Of a stretch of 64,000 nt of DNA, positions 8,581 to 16,527 are shown piece by piece. The stretch is taken from contig NZ_CP136420.1 of the NCBI RefSeq assembly GCF_045278715.1, positions 2,542,001 through 2,606,000 on the forward strand. The letters are read 5' to 3'. The first letter of the stretch is position 1. Every line of letters starts with the position of its first letter. The position numbers and the translations under genes are program-made. The notes below the pieces were generated by a model that searched no databases, was not told the DNA's origin, and worked only from the letters and a program-made list of their open reading frames with translations. This DNA is from Neomoorella carbonis. Lineage in GTDB: Bacteria; Bacillota; DSM-521; Neomoorellales; Neomoorellaceae.

Positions 8581-9198
8581 CTACCTTTCCAGCAGCACTA
8601 CCCGGGCCGGTGCCGCTTCAGCCCCCAGGAGGGGGAGGGGAAGAGCCAGTATATGGTAAACCCCCGGGGGAACCCCCTTTAGCCGTAAGCCTTCAATGAT
8701 AACAACCCCGTTTTCCAGCAAAGTCCGGTGGGTTGGATAACCGGGCTGGTCCCGCTCCACCCCCAGGGCATCCAAGCCGACGCCGCGCACCCCCTTTTGA
8801 ACTATATAGGAGGCGGCTCCGGCATCCAGGTAAATAAAGCCGGCTTCATTTCCGGCAGCCCAGGAGTTTTTAGTTTTCAGGAGAATAAAGTCGCCGGACC
8901 GGACGGGCTGGCCCTCCAGGTCCCTGGCTGTAATCCGGTCGTTGACTGCCGTCAGGTCCAGCACCCGACAGGATCCGATTAAAAGCGACAGGTCCAGGTC
9001 GGCGGTGGTGGCCCCGCCGGGGATTACATGGGCGGGGGCATCGATATGGGTCCCGGTGTGGCTGTCCAGGAGCCAGCGCGTTTCTCTGACGCCATCTTCA
9101 TAGTTACGGGTGATTTCCGTTTGCGGCTGCTTTTCCCCCTTGTTTTTGTAGACCGGCATACCCGGGTAAATAGGTAGGGAGATGTCATAAATATGCAA
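8581..9198 (-). CDS. Cyclase-family metal-dependent hydrolase (kynurenine formamidase-like)
   Basis: A 205-residue protein of the cyclase/KynB family. The metal-binding motif HTGTHIDAPAH (about residues 47-57) matches the family HxGTHxDxPxH and would bind zinc or manganese. The N-terminus YDISLPIYPGMPVY is typical of the family. Members hydrolyse N-formylkynurenine, isatin or other amides and cyclic compounds; no tryptophan-degradation genes lie nearby, so the substrate is open. The start is TTG at 9198, behind GGAGGTGA. It lies 97 bp upstream of the AOR-like gene on the same strand, so an acid or aldehyde produced by one may be used by the other, but this is only suggestive. Confidence 0.88.
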   Translation of the reverse strand: MHIYDISLPIYPGMPVYKNKGEKQPQTEITRNYEDGVRETRWLLDSHTGTHIDAPAHVIPGGATTADLDLSLLIGSCRVLDLTAVNDRITARDLEGQPVRSGDFILLKTKNSWAAGNEAGFIYLDAGAASYIVQKGVRGVGLDALGVERDQPGYPTHRTLLENGVVIIEGLRLKGVPPGVYHILALPLPLLGAEAAPARVVLLER

Positions 9199-9278
9199 TT
9201 CAATCTCTCACCTCCACCGGCAAGCTTGGCCATGCCAGCCAGGTTCATTTAGCAACTACAAAGCGAGACCATTGGCAA

Positions 9279-10820
9279 CTAAAAAGGACCAACCCCTTGC
9301 CCGGTACTTTCTTTAAAACATACCAATTCATCTTGCTGCCACCAGTAACGTCCATCCCGGATTACAAGCTCCTGGGCCGCCGGTGGTCCCCACTGGCCGG
9401 CGGCGTAATTGGGAAAAAGGGGCGGCCTCGCCGCCCAGGCATTGGCAATGGGGTCCACAAACCGCCAGGCCGCCTCCACCTCATCCCAGCGGGTGAAAAG
9501 GGTGGGGTCCCCCCGCATTACATCATAAAGCAGGCGCTCATAGGCTTCGGGGGAATTAACGCCCACCTCGCAGGTCTGGCAAAAGTTCAGGCAGATGGGT
9601 ACGATGTAATTATTATTCCCCGGCCGCTTCGCATTGAGCTGGACGTAGACGCCTTCCAGGGGCTGAACGCGGATGACCAGGAGATTGGGGCGTAATTCAC
9701 CGTATTCCCTAAAATACAGGATATCCGGCAGGGATTTGAACTGGAGGATAATTTCCGTCACTTTAACCGGCAGGCGCTTGCCCGTACGCAGGTAAAAAGG
9801 CACGCCGGCCCAGCGGAAGTTTTCGATGAAAAGCTTTAAAGCGACAAAAGTTTCCGTCGTGGAATCAGGGGCCACTTCCTTTTCCCGGCGGTAAGGCGGT
9901 ACCGTTTGCCCATCTATCTCCCCGGCACCGTACTGGCCGCGGATGACGTTCCTGCTGACTGCCGCCGCGTCCAGGGGGCGTAATGAGCGCAGCACCTTTA
10001 CCTTTTCATCGTGAATAGCTTCAGCAGCCAGGCTGGCCGGCGGTTCCATGGCCACCAGGGTCACCAGCTGCAGGAGGTGGTTCTGGACCATGTCCCGCAG
10101 GGCCCCGGCGCGCTCGTAATAGCTGCCCCGCTCCGCCACGCCCACCGTTTCCGCCAAAGTAATCTGGACGTGGTCAATATATTTATTATTCCAGACCGGC
10201 TCAAAGAAGGTATTGGCAAAGCGGATGACCATGATGTTCTGGATCATTTCTTTACCCAGGTAATGATCGATGCGGTATATTTCTTCCTCGCTGAAAGCCG
10301 CTCGAAGCTGGCGGTTTAATTCAGCCGCCGAAGGCAGATCATAACCAAAGGGTTTCTCAATGACTACGCGCTGCCAGCCCCGGGCTGGCACCAGGCCTGC
10401 TTCCTTTAAACTCCTGACCAAGGGGCCAAAGTGTTCCGGAGCCACGGCCAGGTAAAAGATGCGGTTGCCCCGGCAGCCGGCCGCCTCATCCATTTCCGCC
10501 AGCAACTTCCTGAGGCGGGTATATCCCTCCAGGTCATAAATATCGGTCCGGAAATAGTGCAGGCGTCTGGCAAAGGGCTCAAAATAGGCGTCCAGGTTAG
10601 AGGCGCGGCGGGAAAAGGCCTGCAGGGAAGGGAATAGTATCACGTTACGAAAACTCTCCGGGGTAAATAGGCGCCGCCCCACGGCCACTATCTGCAGGGC
10701 AGGCGGGAGAAAACCATCGACAAAGAGGTTATATAAAGCCGGGTAAAGTTTACGGCGAGCCAGGTCCCCCGTACCACCGAAAATCACCAGCAAACTATTA
10801 TCCGGCTTTTCCAGGCCCAT
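9279..10820 (-). CDS. zwf: Glucose-6-phosphate 1-dehydrogenase
   Basis: A 513-residue enzyme oxidising glucose-6-phosphate to 6-phosphogluconolactone with NAD(P)+, the first step of the oxidative pentose phosphate pathway. The Rossmann motif FGGTGDLARRKLYPALY is at residues 14-30, and the substrate-binding active-site segment RIDHYLGKE near residue 180 carries the conserved lysine. KPFGYDL upstream is also a family signature. Length is normal. ATG at 10820 is preceded by AAGGCGG. No gnd or pgl gene accompanies it in the window. Confidence 0.95.
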   Translation of the reverse strand: MGLEKPDNSLLVIFGGTGDLARRKLYPALYNLFVDGFLPPALQIVAVGRRLFTPESFRNVILFPSLQAFSRRASNLDAYFEPFARRLHYFRTDIYDLEGYTRLRKLLAEMDEAAGCRGNRIFYLAVAPEHFGPLVRSLKEAGLVPARGWQRVVIEKPFGYDLPSAAELNRQLRAAFSEEEIYRIDHYLGKEMIQNIMVIRFANTFFEPVWNNKYIDHVQITLAETVGVAERGSYYERAGALRDMVQNHLLQLVTLVAMEPPASLAAEAIHDEKVKVLRSLRPLDAAAVSRNVIRGQYGAGEIDGQTVPPYRREKEVAPDSTTETFVALKLFIENFRWAGVPFYLRTGKRLPVKVTEIILQFKSLPDILYFREYGELRPNLLVIRVQPLEGVYVQLNAKRPGNNNYIVPICLNFCQTCEVGVNSPEAYERLLYDVMRGDPTLFTRWDEVEAAWRFVDPIANAWAARPPLFPNYAAGQWGPPAAQELVIRDGRYWWQQDELVCFKESTGQGVGPF

Positions 10821-10977
10821 TATTAACCGCCTTCCTAATTTAACTTCCTTCCCTATTTTGCTCCATGGACTTGGTTTTTATAAAAAAACCTTACACCTGG
10901 CTTCTTCGCCGGTTTTATGGAACATTTTTCCTTGCAGAACCATATTATAAATCAAAGACAAAAAAGGAGTGGTCCCG

Positions 10978-11331
10978 ATGTCAGAAGCTGATTTGAACAC
11001 CATTTTTGACAAGATTAAAGATGGTTCAACTGAAACAAAAGATCCGGTATTGGAAGGGCTAGAGGCCGCCATTAACAAGTTGCAGGACAACGAAAAACAA
11101 AAAATTGGCATTGAGTTCGAGTGTGGAGATTGTTGCAAGAAAGTCATAAACGGATCCAAATTATTTTTCGTCTTTAATTTTGCTGTTCTGCTTCCCGCAC
11201 CGGGCGATTGCCTTTTCCTAAAGATTTTCAGCGGCGGTAAAATCGTTGATAAGCAGATCATGAGGGCAATCATAATTCCCGTAGGCCGTATCTGCGCTAT
11301 TGAGATTGAACCCGTACAGGTAGATCCCTAA
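10978..11331 (+). CDS. Hypothetical protein, 117 residues
   Basis: I do not recognise this family. ATG at 10978 follows AAAAAGGAG by 8 bases, a good site; a GTG in frame at 10969 overlaps that site and is less likely. The N-terminal half is acidic and helical (SEADLNTIFDKIKDGSTETKDPVLEGLEAAINKLQDNEKQ). The middle has the cysteine cluster CGDCC at about residue 52. The C-terminal half is hydrophobic beta-like (KLFFVFNFAVLLPAPGDC and QIMRAIIIPVGRICAIEIEPV). It is divergent from zwf and stands alone. The strong ribosome binding site and absence of rare codons support expression; a surface or exosporium-type small protein is conceivable but unsupported. Confidence 0.6.
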   Translation: MSEADLNTIFDKIKDGSTETKDPVLEGLEAAINKLQDNEKQKIGIEFECGDCCKKVINGSKLFFVFNFAVLLPAPGDCLFLKIFSGGKIVDKQIMRAIIIPVGRICAIEIEPVQVDP

Positions 11332-11361
11332 AAACTAAATCCGGCCAGGCATTATGTGACA

Positions 11362-11437
11362 TCGAGTAGGAGGGGGCGATTAATCCCCGTCCTCTCACAC
11401 CACCGGACATGCGGGTCCGCCTCCGGCGGTTTAACGC
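11362..11437 (-). other. Possible group II intron domain V-VI remnant
   Basis: Read on the minus strand, ACCGCCGGA pairs with TCCGGTGGT (nine pairs with one G-U), enclosing a GCGG/CCGC inner hairpin. This resembles intron domain V. It is followed by GGTGTGAGAGG, a second GGGG/CCCC hairpin and CCTACTCGAT, the look of domain VI and an intron 3' end. No intron-encoded reverse transcriptase remains. The similarity is to patterns I recall, not a search result. Confidence 0.35.
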
Positions 11438-11457
11438 CCATGCCGGGCGCACAAAAA

Positions 11458-11496
11458 AAGCCCCTGGCCCGCGGTCGACCCGCGGGCCAGGGGCTT
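11458..11496 (-). terminator. Strong 17-bp perfect hairpin
   Basis: AAGCCCCTGGCCCGCGG pairs without mismatch with CCGCGGGCCAGGGGCTT around TCGAC. On the minus strand the stem is followed by seven T residues (11453-11459), so it would terminate leftward transcription, which may protect the small gene at 10978 from antisense reading. Confidence 0.75.
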
Positions 11497-11634
11497 CTCT
11501 CATTTAGGATAAGCAGTGTCCGACGCACCGCCTCCGCTGCATCGTCATCAACGAGATCCAGATTTAGATGTTAACACTCACACATCTCCGCCTGTTTCAT
11601 ACAATATAGTAAGAAATGGGAAAGGAGGGCCTTT

Positions 11635-11718
11635 ATGGACGGCTTTGGGTTTTTCCGTCATAGATTTGCTTTTATCCTGTTCCTAATCCTCATCCTGCTG
11701 TTCTTTGGGGATGACTAA
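11635..11718 (+). CDS. YjcZ-like tiny hydrophobic protein, 27 residues
   Basis: A very short reading frame, ATG at 11635 to TAA at 11718, preceded by a textbook AAAGGAGGG seven bases upstream. The peptide MDGFGFFRHRFAFILFLILI ends LLFFGDD: a polar/aromatic start followed by one hydrophobic segment of about 16 residues. This matches the style of the YjcZ/sporulation-associated small proteins of Firmicutes (F-IL-LILLL). It is probably a single-pass membrane peptide. An intrinsic terminator follows 28 bp downstream, which supports a discrete one-gene transcript. Function is unknown. Confidence 0.7.
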   Translation: MDGFGFFRHRFAFILFLILILLFFGDD

Positions 11719-11746
11719 AATTCTGTGCAAAATTCCTGGTCCTTTA

Positions 11747-11771
11747 GCCCCCTGTTTACGGGGGCATTTTT
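11747..11771 (+). terminator. Terminator of the small hydrophobic peptide gene
   Basis: GCCCCC pairs with GGGGGC around TGTTTAC, followed by ATTTTTG on the plus strand. Confidence 0.85.
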
Positions 11772-12116
11772 GTGTGATAAAGGGGGCTTCTCTTTCACTC
11801 CTTATTATGTTTGTACTACCAGGGCACGCAGTGGCACCCAGGTTATGCCGTCTATTAGCTTAGCCCGACGGCCCCGCTGTCACACGGCCCCATGCCCGGG
11901 AACTCCGTATATCTTATACGAGCCGGTGGTCAAGGAACGGGCTATCTGGAGGGTGGACGAGCTATTGAAGTGCTGGGAAAGGCATATCAGGGTGAAAAAA
12001 ATAAGGAGCAAACTACTGACTATGCTCCTTACGGTGGGTTTTAAAGCGTCGGCCTACCCCATTTCTTGTTATAGAAACCTGCTAGGCCGAACCAGCAAAC
12101 CATTGATATTTATAGC
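11772..12116. other. Gene-poor stretch with one doubtful 50-residue frame
   Basis: The only reading frame of interest runs 11892-12044 on the plus strand (MPGNSVYLIRAGGQGTGYLE, then GGRAIEVLGKAYQ and so on). It is protein-like in composition but has no ribosome binding site and no recognised family; it may be debris of a larger gene. A longer overlapping frame in this stretch runs into tRNA-Gly and is not credible. Confidence 0.3.
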
Positions 12117-12191
12117 TGGAGCGGAAAACGGGATTCGAACCCGCGACCCTCGGCTTGGGAAGCCGATGCTCTACCACTGAGCTACTTCCGC
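12117..12191 (-). tRNA. tRNA-Gly (anticodon CCC)
   Basis: The minus strand gives a cloverleaf: acceptor GCGGAAG paired with the 3' TTTCCGC end (one imperfect pair), D-arm AGCTCAGTGGTAGAGC, anticodon stem TCGGC/GCCGA with loop TTCCCAA (CCC), T-arm with GGTTCGAATCC, discriminator T and encoded CCA (12117-12119). It reads toward the left. Confidence 0.93.
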
Positions 12192-12233
12192 ATATGCACT
12201 TTTTATTTTACCCTCTTCCTGTTTGTCTGTCAA

Positions 12234-12242
12234 GTTTAAAAC
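12234..12242. repeat. Target site duplication, left copy (GTTTAAAAC)
   Basis: Nine bases directly repeated at 13641-13649 on the far side of the insertion sequence. Confidence 0.85.
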
Positions 12243-12331
12243 GGCTCTATAATAAAAAGTGTGGGAAGGGATAGGTAGATATGGAAGGACAGAGGAGAAG
12301 AGATTTTATTAGGAGCTAAAGGAGGAAAAAG

Positions 12332-12393
12332 ATGGGGGCACATCCAAATCAATATTAGCAAACAAAACCCCAACAGGAAAGGAGTGCCCCCAT
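12332..12393 (+). promoter_or_regulatory. Transposase leader: start-codon-sequestering stem plus leader peptide
   Basis: ATGGGGGCAC (12332-12341) is perfectly complementary to GTGCCCCCAT (12384-12393). The pairing would bury the first two bases of the transposase ATG and the bases next to its GGAG. The upstream arm is also the start of a short frame with its own strong site (AAAGGAGGAAAAAG): ATG 12332 to TAG 12358, encoding MGAHPNQY. Ribosomes on the leader could open the stem, giving translational control. The structure is inferred from sequence complementarity. Confidence 0.55.
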
Positions 12394-13636
12394 GAATAAG
12401 AATAGCACGATCACCCCCAATGGACAAGAGAATTTTGATAAAATACTCCCGTCCATTTTAGGAGAACAGCAGGAACGTAAAGATATTGTGTTAAGGGTGA
12501 CGCTAGACCCGCCAGCATTATGCCCTGCATGTAACAAAGGCAAATTACATAAGCACGGCATTTTAAAGAAGAACCGGAAGCCCCAAGAAAGGAAAATTCG
12601 TCACGCTTTTTTATACGGGAGATGGATTTTTTTATCCTGGGTTCCTGTACGGTATAAGTGTTACCATTGTCATAAGACTTTTACCCTTCGTCCTCCGAAT
12701 ACCATCCCCTGGGCCAGATTTACAAAACTAGGAGTGCAGACAGTAGTGTATTATGCCCAGAGGATGAGCTTTACCTATGCAGCCCGAATATTACACCTTA
12801 CTCCTAATAGGGTTATAAGATTACTAGACAAGTATATCCAGTCCGGTCTTCCAGCAGATGATACTCAAGAGCCCATAGTCTTAACCTTAGATGAACTGTC
12901 CTTTAGCGGGAATGATTATGTATGCGTAGTAGGGCGCCTGGAACCGGATAAGAGGCCTTTGACGATTTTGGGTGATGACAGGAAAGCAACTATAAAGGCT
13001 TACCTGGAGGGGCTCAAAAAAGCCGGGGTTAAAGTAGAAGCAGTAGTAATTGACATGAAAGACTCCTGGCGCAAGTTAATAAAAGCAATCTTTCCTTCAG
13101 CTAGGATAATAGTAGACCCTTTCCATGTAATTCAGGATGCCAACCGTCGCTTAAATGAAGCACGCAAGATAGAGCAAGAAGCAGGCAAGGAGAATATACC
13201 TCGCCTACCCTTGCTCAAGGCTAAAGAAAAACTTACTCCCAGACAACAACAGCAGCTAGAAGAAATTAAGAATAAATACCCGTCCCTCTATGAACTGTAC
13301 CAGCTAAAAGAAGATTTAAGACAAATCATAAAGATGGACCGGGTTGAAGAGGCAGAAATTGTCTTAAGCCGTTGGCTTATAAATGCAGAATGCGCTGCAA
13401 ATCTAGAGGGACGGGTATGGGCTCGTACTATTAAGTCCTGGAGGTCAGAAATATTAAACCTGGTTAGATACACCCAGCAAGGCCGCCGGTACACCAATGG
13501 TTATATAGAAGGCAAGAATACTTTAAGTAAAATGCTCAAACGCTTAAGTTTTGGTTTTAGGAATCGTAATCATTTCATCAAAAAAATTTTCCTGGGATGT
13601 TGCCCCCAAAATTTAATCCCACAACTATTGACATAG
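12392..13636 (+). CDS. ISL3-family transposase
   Basis: A 414-residue DDE-type transposase. The N-terminus has two zinc-finger-like pairs (LCPACNKGKLHKHG and YKCYHCHKTFTLRPP), as in ISL3 (zf-ISL3) proteins, followed by an HTH region (SFTYAARILHLTPNRVIRLLDKY). Catalytic-domain landmarks are LTLDELSFSGNDYVCVVG, the DMKDSWRKLI segment, IIVDPFHVIQDANRRLNEAR, and the C-terminal NGYIEGKNTLSKMLKRLSFGFRNRNHF with the conserved glutamate. It is full length with no frameshift. ATG is preceded by AAAGGAG, which is partly masked by the leader stem described separately. Confidence 0.95.
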   Translation: MNKNSTITPNGQENFDKILPSILGEQQERKDIVLRVTLDPPALCPACNKGKLHKHGILKKNRKPQERKIRHAFLYGRWIFLSWVPVRYKCYHCHKTFTLRPPNTIPWARFTKLGVQTVVYYAQRMSFTYAARILHLTPNRVIRLLDKYIQSGLPADDTQEPIVLTLDELSFSGNDYVCVVGRLEPDKRPLTILGDDRKATIKAYLEGLKKAGVKVEAVVIDMKDSWRKLIKAIFPSARIIVDPFHVIQDANRRLNEARKIEQEAGKENIPRLPLLKAKEKLTPRQQQQLEEIKNKYPSLYELYQLKEDLRQIIKMDRVEEAEIVLSRWLINAECAANLEGRVWARTIKSWRSEILNLVRYTQQGRRYTNGYIEGKNTLSKMLKRLSFGFRNRNHFIKKIFLGCCPQNLIPQLLT

Positions 13637-13640
13637 AGCC

Positions 13641-13649
13641 GTTTAAAAC
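13641..13649. repeat. Target site duplication, right copy (GTTTAAAAC)
   Basis: Direct repeat of 12234-12242. Confidence 0.85.
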
Positions 13650-13658
13650 CACTAGTAT

Positions 13659-13690
13659 GGCCAGCCCATTTATCAGGCTGGCCACTTTTT
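13659..13690. terminator. Hairpin at the end of the BMC operon
   Basis: GGCCAGCC pairs with GGCTGGCC around a nine-base loop and is followed on the plus strand by ACTTTTT. It would stop rightward transcripts leaving the insertion sequence. On the minus strand it lies 20 bp after the rhaB stop, where the stem but no strong T-tract remains; the insertion sequence landed just beyond it. Confidence 0.6.
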
Positions 13691-13710
13691 ACCATGCTGG
13701 CTGGGCAATA

Positions 13711-15177
13711 CTACGCCAGCAGCCTAATAAATGCCTCATACTTTTCCTCCCACACATCTGTCTTTTCTGCTTCATAAGTTTTCAGGGCAAAGGAACGACG
13801 AACGATTTTCCGGGCTTCATTCAAGCTTCCCACTTCTCCCATGGCCATAGCCTGGACCAGGAGGTTGCCGGCGGCCGTAGCTTCCACCGGACCGGCCACT
13901 ACCGGGCGCCCGGTGGCACTGGCGGTAAACCGGCAGAGAAGCTCGTTCCGCGTGCCGCCGCCAACCATGTGAATGACCGGAAGTTCCTTCCCCAGTATAC
14001 CCTCCAGCTTTTCCAGCACCCAGCGGTATTTCAGGGCCAGGCTTTCCAGGGCGCACCTGACGATTTCGCCTTTAGTCTGGGGTACCGGCTGGCCCGTTTC
14101 CCGGCAGTAGGCCTGGATGGCCGCCGGCATGTCTTCCGGGTTCAGGAAGGCCGGGTGGTCCGGGTCGATAACGGCAGTCAAGGGACTGGCCTCCCGGGCC
14201 AAAGTCGTAAGTTCGCCATAGCTTAAAGCTTCCCCCTGGCGCTCCCAGGTGCGGCGGCACTCCTGGACCAGCCACAGGCCGGTGACGTTCTTTAAGAGGC
14301 GGAAGGTGCCGCCGACGCCGCCTTCGTTGGTGAAGTTGAGGCTTAAGGTTTGCTCGTTGATTACCGGTTCCCTGACCTCAACCCCTACTAAAGACCAGGT
14401 ACCGCAGCTGATGTACATGTAGTCCGGCCCTGCTGCCGGCACGGCGGCTACGGCGCTGGCCGTATCGTGGCTGCCGGGGGCAATGACGGCTATTTCCCCC
14501 GCTCCTGTTTCCCGGGCCACCCGGGGTAAAATCTGGCCCACAATCGTCCCCGGCGGGTTGATGGCCGGCAGGATGGCAACCGGTAATCCTAATTTTTCCA
14601 GCATCCCGGTGGCCCAGGTGCCGGTACGGGGGTTGTACATCTGGGTGGTGCTGGCGTTGGTGAATTCCCCGGCTTTTATGCCGGTAAAAAAGAAGTTGAA
14701 GAGGTCGGGCATCATCAACAGGGTCTGCGCCTGGCTTAACATGGCGGGCTGCTGCTGCCGCCAGGCCAGAAGCTGGTAAAGGGAGTTGATGGGCATAAAC
14801 TGGATGCCCGTCTGGGAAAAAATCTCTTCCCTGGGTACAACTTTGAAAGCTTCTTCCATCATGCCCCGGGTGCGGTCGTCCCGGTAGTGGTAAGGATTGC
14901 CCAGGAGGACATCCTTTTCCCCCAGGAGGCCGAAGTCCACGCCCCAGGTGTCGACGGCCAGGCTTTTAAGGCCCGTACCGTAGCGGGCCGCAGCCCGGCG
15001 CAGGCCTTCTTTCATTTCGTGAAAGAGGCGTAAAACATCCCAGTGCAGGCCGTCCGGAATCCGTACCGGTTCGTTGGGAAAACGATAGACTTCTTCCAGG
15101 GTGAGGCGGGCATCCTCCAGGGTACCGATTATGGCCCGGCCGCTCTCTGCTCCCAGGTCAAAGGCAAGATAGCGCAT
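13711..15177 (-). CDS. rhaB: Rhamnulokinase
   Basis: A 488-residue FGGY-family sugar kinase that phosphorylates L-rhamnulose at C1 using ATP. The N-terminal phosphate loop YLAFDLGAESGRAIIG and the RhaB features DTWGVDFGLL and HYRDDRTRGMMEE are present. The ATP-binding second domain contains PGSHDTASAVAAVPA, the CGTWSLVGVE segment and HMVGGGTRNELLCRFTASATGRPVVAGPVEATAAGNLL. The start is placed at ATG 15177, 7 bases after AGGAG; an upstream extension adds 17 non-homologous residues. It is the last gene of the microcompartment operon, 47 bp after the acetate-kinase-like gene. Its presence, rather than a fuculokinase, argues that L-rhamnose is the main sugar. It acts in the cytosol before the aldolase step. 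Confidence 0.9.
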   Translation of the reverse strand: MRYLAFDLGAESGRAIIGTLEDARLTLEEVYRFPNEPVRIPDGLHWDVLRLFHEMKEGLRRAAARYGTGLKSLAVDTWGVDFGLLGEKDVLLGNPYHYRDDRTRGMMEEAFKVVPREEIFSQTGIQFMPINSLYQLLAWRQQQPAMLSQAQTLLMMPDLFNFFFTGIKAGEFTNASTTQMYNPRTGTWATGMLEKLGLPVAILPAINPPGTIVGQILPRVARETGAGEIAVIAPGSHDTASAVAAVPAAGPDYMYISCGTWSLVGVEVREPVINEQTLSLNFTNEGGVGGTFRLLKNVTGLWLVQECRRTWERQGEALSYGELTTLAREASPLTAVIDPDHPAFLNPEDMPAAIQAYCRETGQPVPQTKGEIVRCALESLALKYRWVLEKLEGILGKELPVIHMVGGGTRNELLCRFTASATGRPVVAGPVEATAAGNLLVQAMAMGEVGSLNEARKIVRRSFALKTYEAEKTDVWEEKYEAFIRLLA

Positions 15178-15224
15178 GCTTGCCCAGCTCCTTTGGAAAT
15201 AATTGCGGTAAAATGGGATCGGGA

Positions 15225-16430
15225 TCACCCCTGGCCAAAAGCCCCGGAGGGCTCTTTCCCGGTCAACACCTTTACAGTTTCCCGGGCGATCATTACTTCT
15301 TCATCGGTATGCACCACCAGGACCTGGACGCTGGCCTCGGGGCTGGAGATTAAGCGGTCACCGCTGCCGTTTTCATTGCGTTCAGCATCCAGCTTGATAC
15401 CCAGGAACTCCAGGCCGCGGCAGATTTCCCGGCGCAGGATACTACTCTTTTCGCCGATGCCACCGGAGAAAATCAGGACGTCAATCCCGCCCATGGCCGC
15501 CGCATAGGCGCCGATATATTTTTTCGCCCGGTAGGCCAGGACTTCCAGGGCCAGGCGGGCCCGTTCATGCCCCTGACGGGCGGCTTCTTCCACCGCCCGG
15601 TAATCGTTGCTGATGCCGGAGATACCCAGCCAGCCGCCTTTTTTGTTGATGACTTCCTCCAGGGCATCGGGGGCAAGGCCTTCCTGCCGCAGGAGATAAA
15701 CAAGGACGCCGGGGTCGACATCGCCGCAGCGGGTCGACTGGAGTAACCCCTCCGTGGGCGTAAAACCGGTGGAGACATCAACGGATACCCCACCGCAGCA
15801 GGCGTTGGCCGTAGTGCCGCTGCCGAGCATGAGGGAAACAATTTTCAGCTCCTGCAGACGCCGTCCCAGCATTGCCGCGGCGCGGTGGACCATATAGGTG
15901 AAAGTTATACCGTGGAAACCGTAACGGCGCAGGCCGTAACGCTCGTAATATTCATAGGGCAGGCCGTAGAGATAGGCCCGGGGCGGCAGGGTCAGATGAA
16001 AAGTATTGTCGCAGACGGCCACCTGGGGTACTTCCGGCAGGAGTCGCGCCACGGCCTCGATACCGGCAACGTTGGCCGGGTTGTGCAGGGGGGCCAGCTG
16101 GCAGCAGGCCTTTAAAGTGGCCAGGACAGCGGCATCAATCCGGGCCGGCCGCCGGAGGCTCGCGCCGCCGTGAACCACCCGGTGACCGACGGCATCAATC
16201 CGGTAAGGCTGCAATAACTTGAGGATTTCTTCCAGGGCTTCGCCATAGTCACCCCGGCGTAAATGCTTCCGGCACTCAGCCGCCTCGCCTGTTAAATCTT
16301 GATGCCGTAGAGTAGTTCCCTGGCTGCCGATGCGTTCAACGCTGCCCTGGACCAATACTTTTTCTTCGGGCATGGAAAAAACTTTATATTTAATCGAAGA
16401 CCCCCCGCAGTTTAGAGCCAGAATTTGCAC
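15225..16430 (-). CDS. Acetate/propionate-type kinase (AckA/PduW family) of the BMC operon
   Basis: A 401-residue ASKHA-fold kinase that converts an acyl phosphate plus ADP to acid plus ATP. Landmarks: N-terminal ALNCGGSSIKYKVF, the substrate-binding HRVVHGG, CDNTFHLTLPP, RRYGFHGITF and VSLMLGSGTTANACCGG, and the C-terminal VLIFSGGIGEKSSILRREICRGLEFLGI. Its position directly after EutN and PduL suggests that it takes the acyl phosphate leaving the compartment: lactyl-phosphate in a rhamnose pathway, giving lactate and one ATP. Housekeeping acetate kinase activity cannot be excluded. GTG start follows GGAGGG. Confidence 0.9.
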   Translation of the reverse strand: MQILALNCGGSSIKYKVFSMPEEKVLVQGSVERIGSQGTTLRHQDLTGEAAECRKHLRRGDYGEALEEILKLLQPYRIDAVGHRVVHGGASLRRPARIDAAVLATLKACCQLAPLHNPANVAGIEAVARLLPEVPQVAVCDNTFHLTLPPRAYLYGLPYEYYERYGLRRYGFHGITFTYMVHRAAAMLGRRLQELKIVSLMLGSGTTANACCGGVSVDVSTGFTPTEGLLQSTRCGDVDPGVLVYLLRQEGLAPDALEEVINKKGGWLGISGISNDYRAVEEAARQGHERARLALEVLAYRAKKYIGAYAAAMGGIDVLIFSGGIGEKSSILRREICRGLEFLGIKLDAERNENGSGDRLISSPEASVQVLVVHTDEEVMIARETVKVLTGKEPSGAFGQG

Positions 16431-16527
16431 CGGTTTTCCCTCCCGCTTCTATATCTTCTCCTGCCAGCATTCTCGGGGGATGCTCAAACCGGTAACCGGA
16501 TGAGGAGATAATAAGGGCGGTGCTAAC

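Larger units (their letters stand above)
12243..13640 (+). mobile_element. ISL3-family insertion sequence, complete, 1398 bp
   Basis: Bounded by imperfect 24-bp terminal inverted repeats starting GGCTCTAT; 18 of 24 positions match (left end GGCTCTATAATAAAAAGTGT, right end as its complement GGCTCTATGTCAATAGTTGT, both then GGGA). The flanking GTTTAAAAC is duplicated on both sides (12234-12242 and 13641-13649). One transposase gene fills the element, and its TAG stop lies inside the right repeat. It is inserted between tRNA-Gly and the end of the microcompartment operon. Intact gene, repeats and target duplication indicate a recent insertion. Confidence 0.92.

Noticed and set aside
10878..11273. 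Minus-strand frame of 131 codons
   Set aside because: Antisense to the small gene at 10978, which has the better start signal and composition.
11725..12180. Plus-strand frame of 151 codons
   Set aside because: Runs into tRNA-Gly (antisense) and has no initiation signal.
15225..16430. Butyrate kinase instead of acetate/propionate kinase
   Set aside because: The sequence has the AckA-type HGG, RYGFHG and GSGTTANA motifs; only the acyl specificity remains open.
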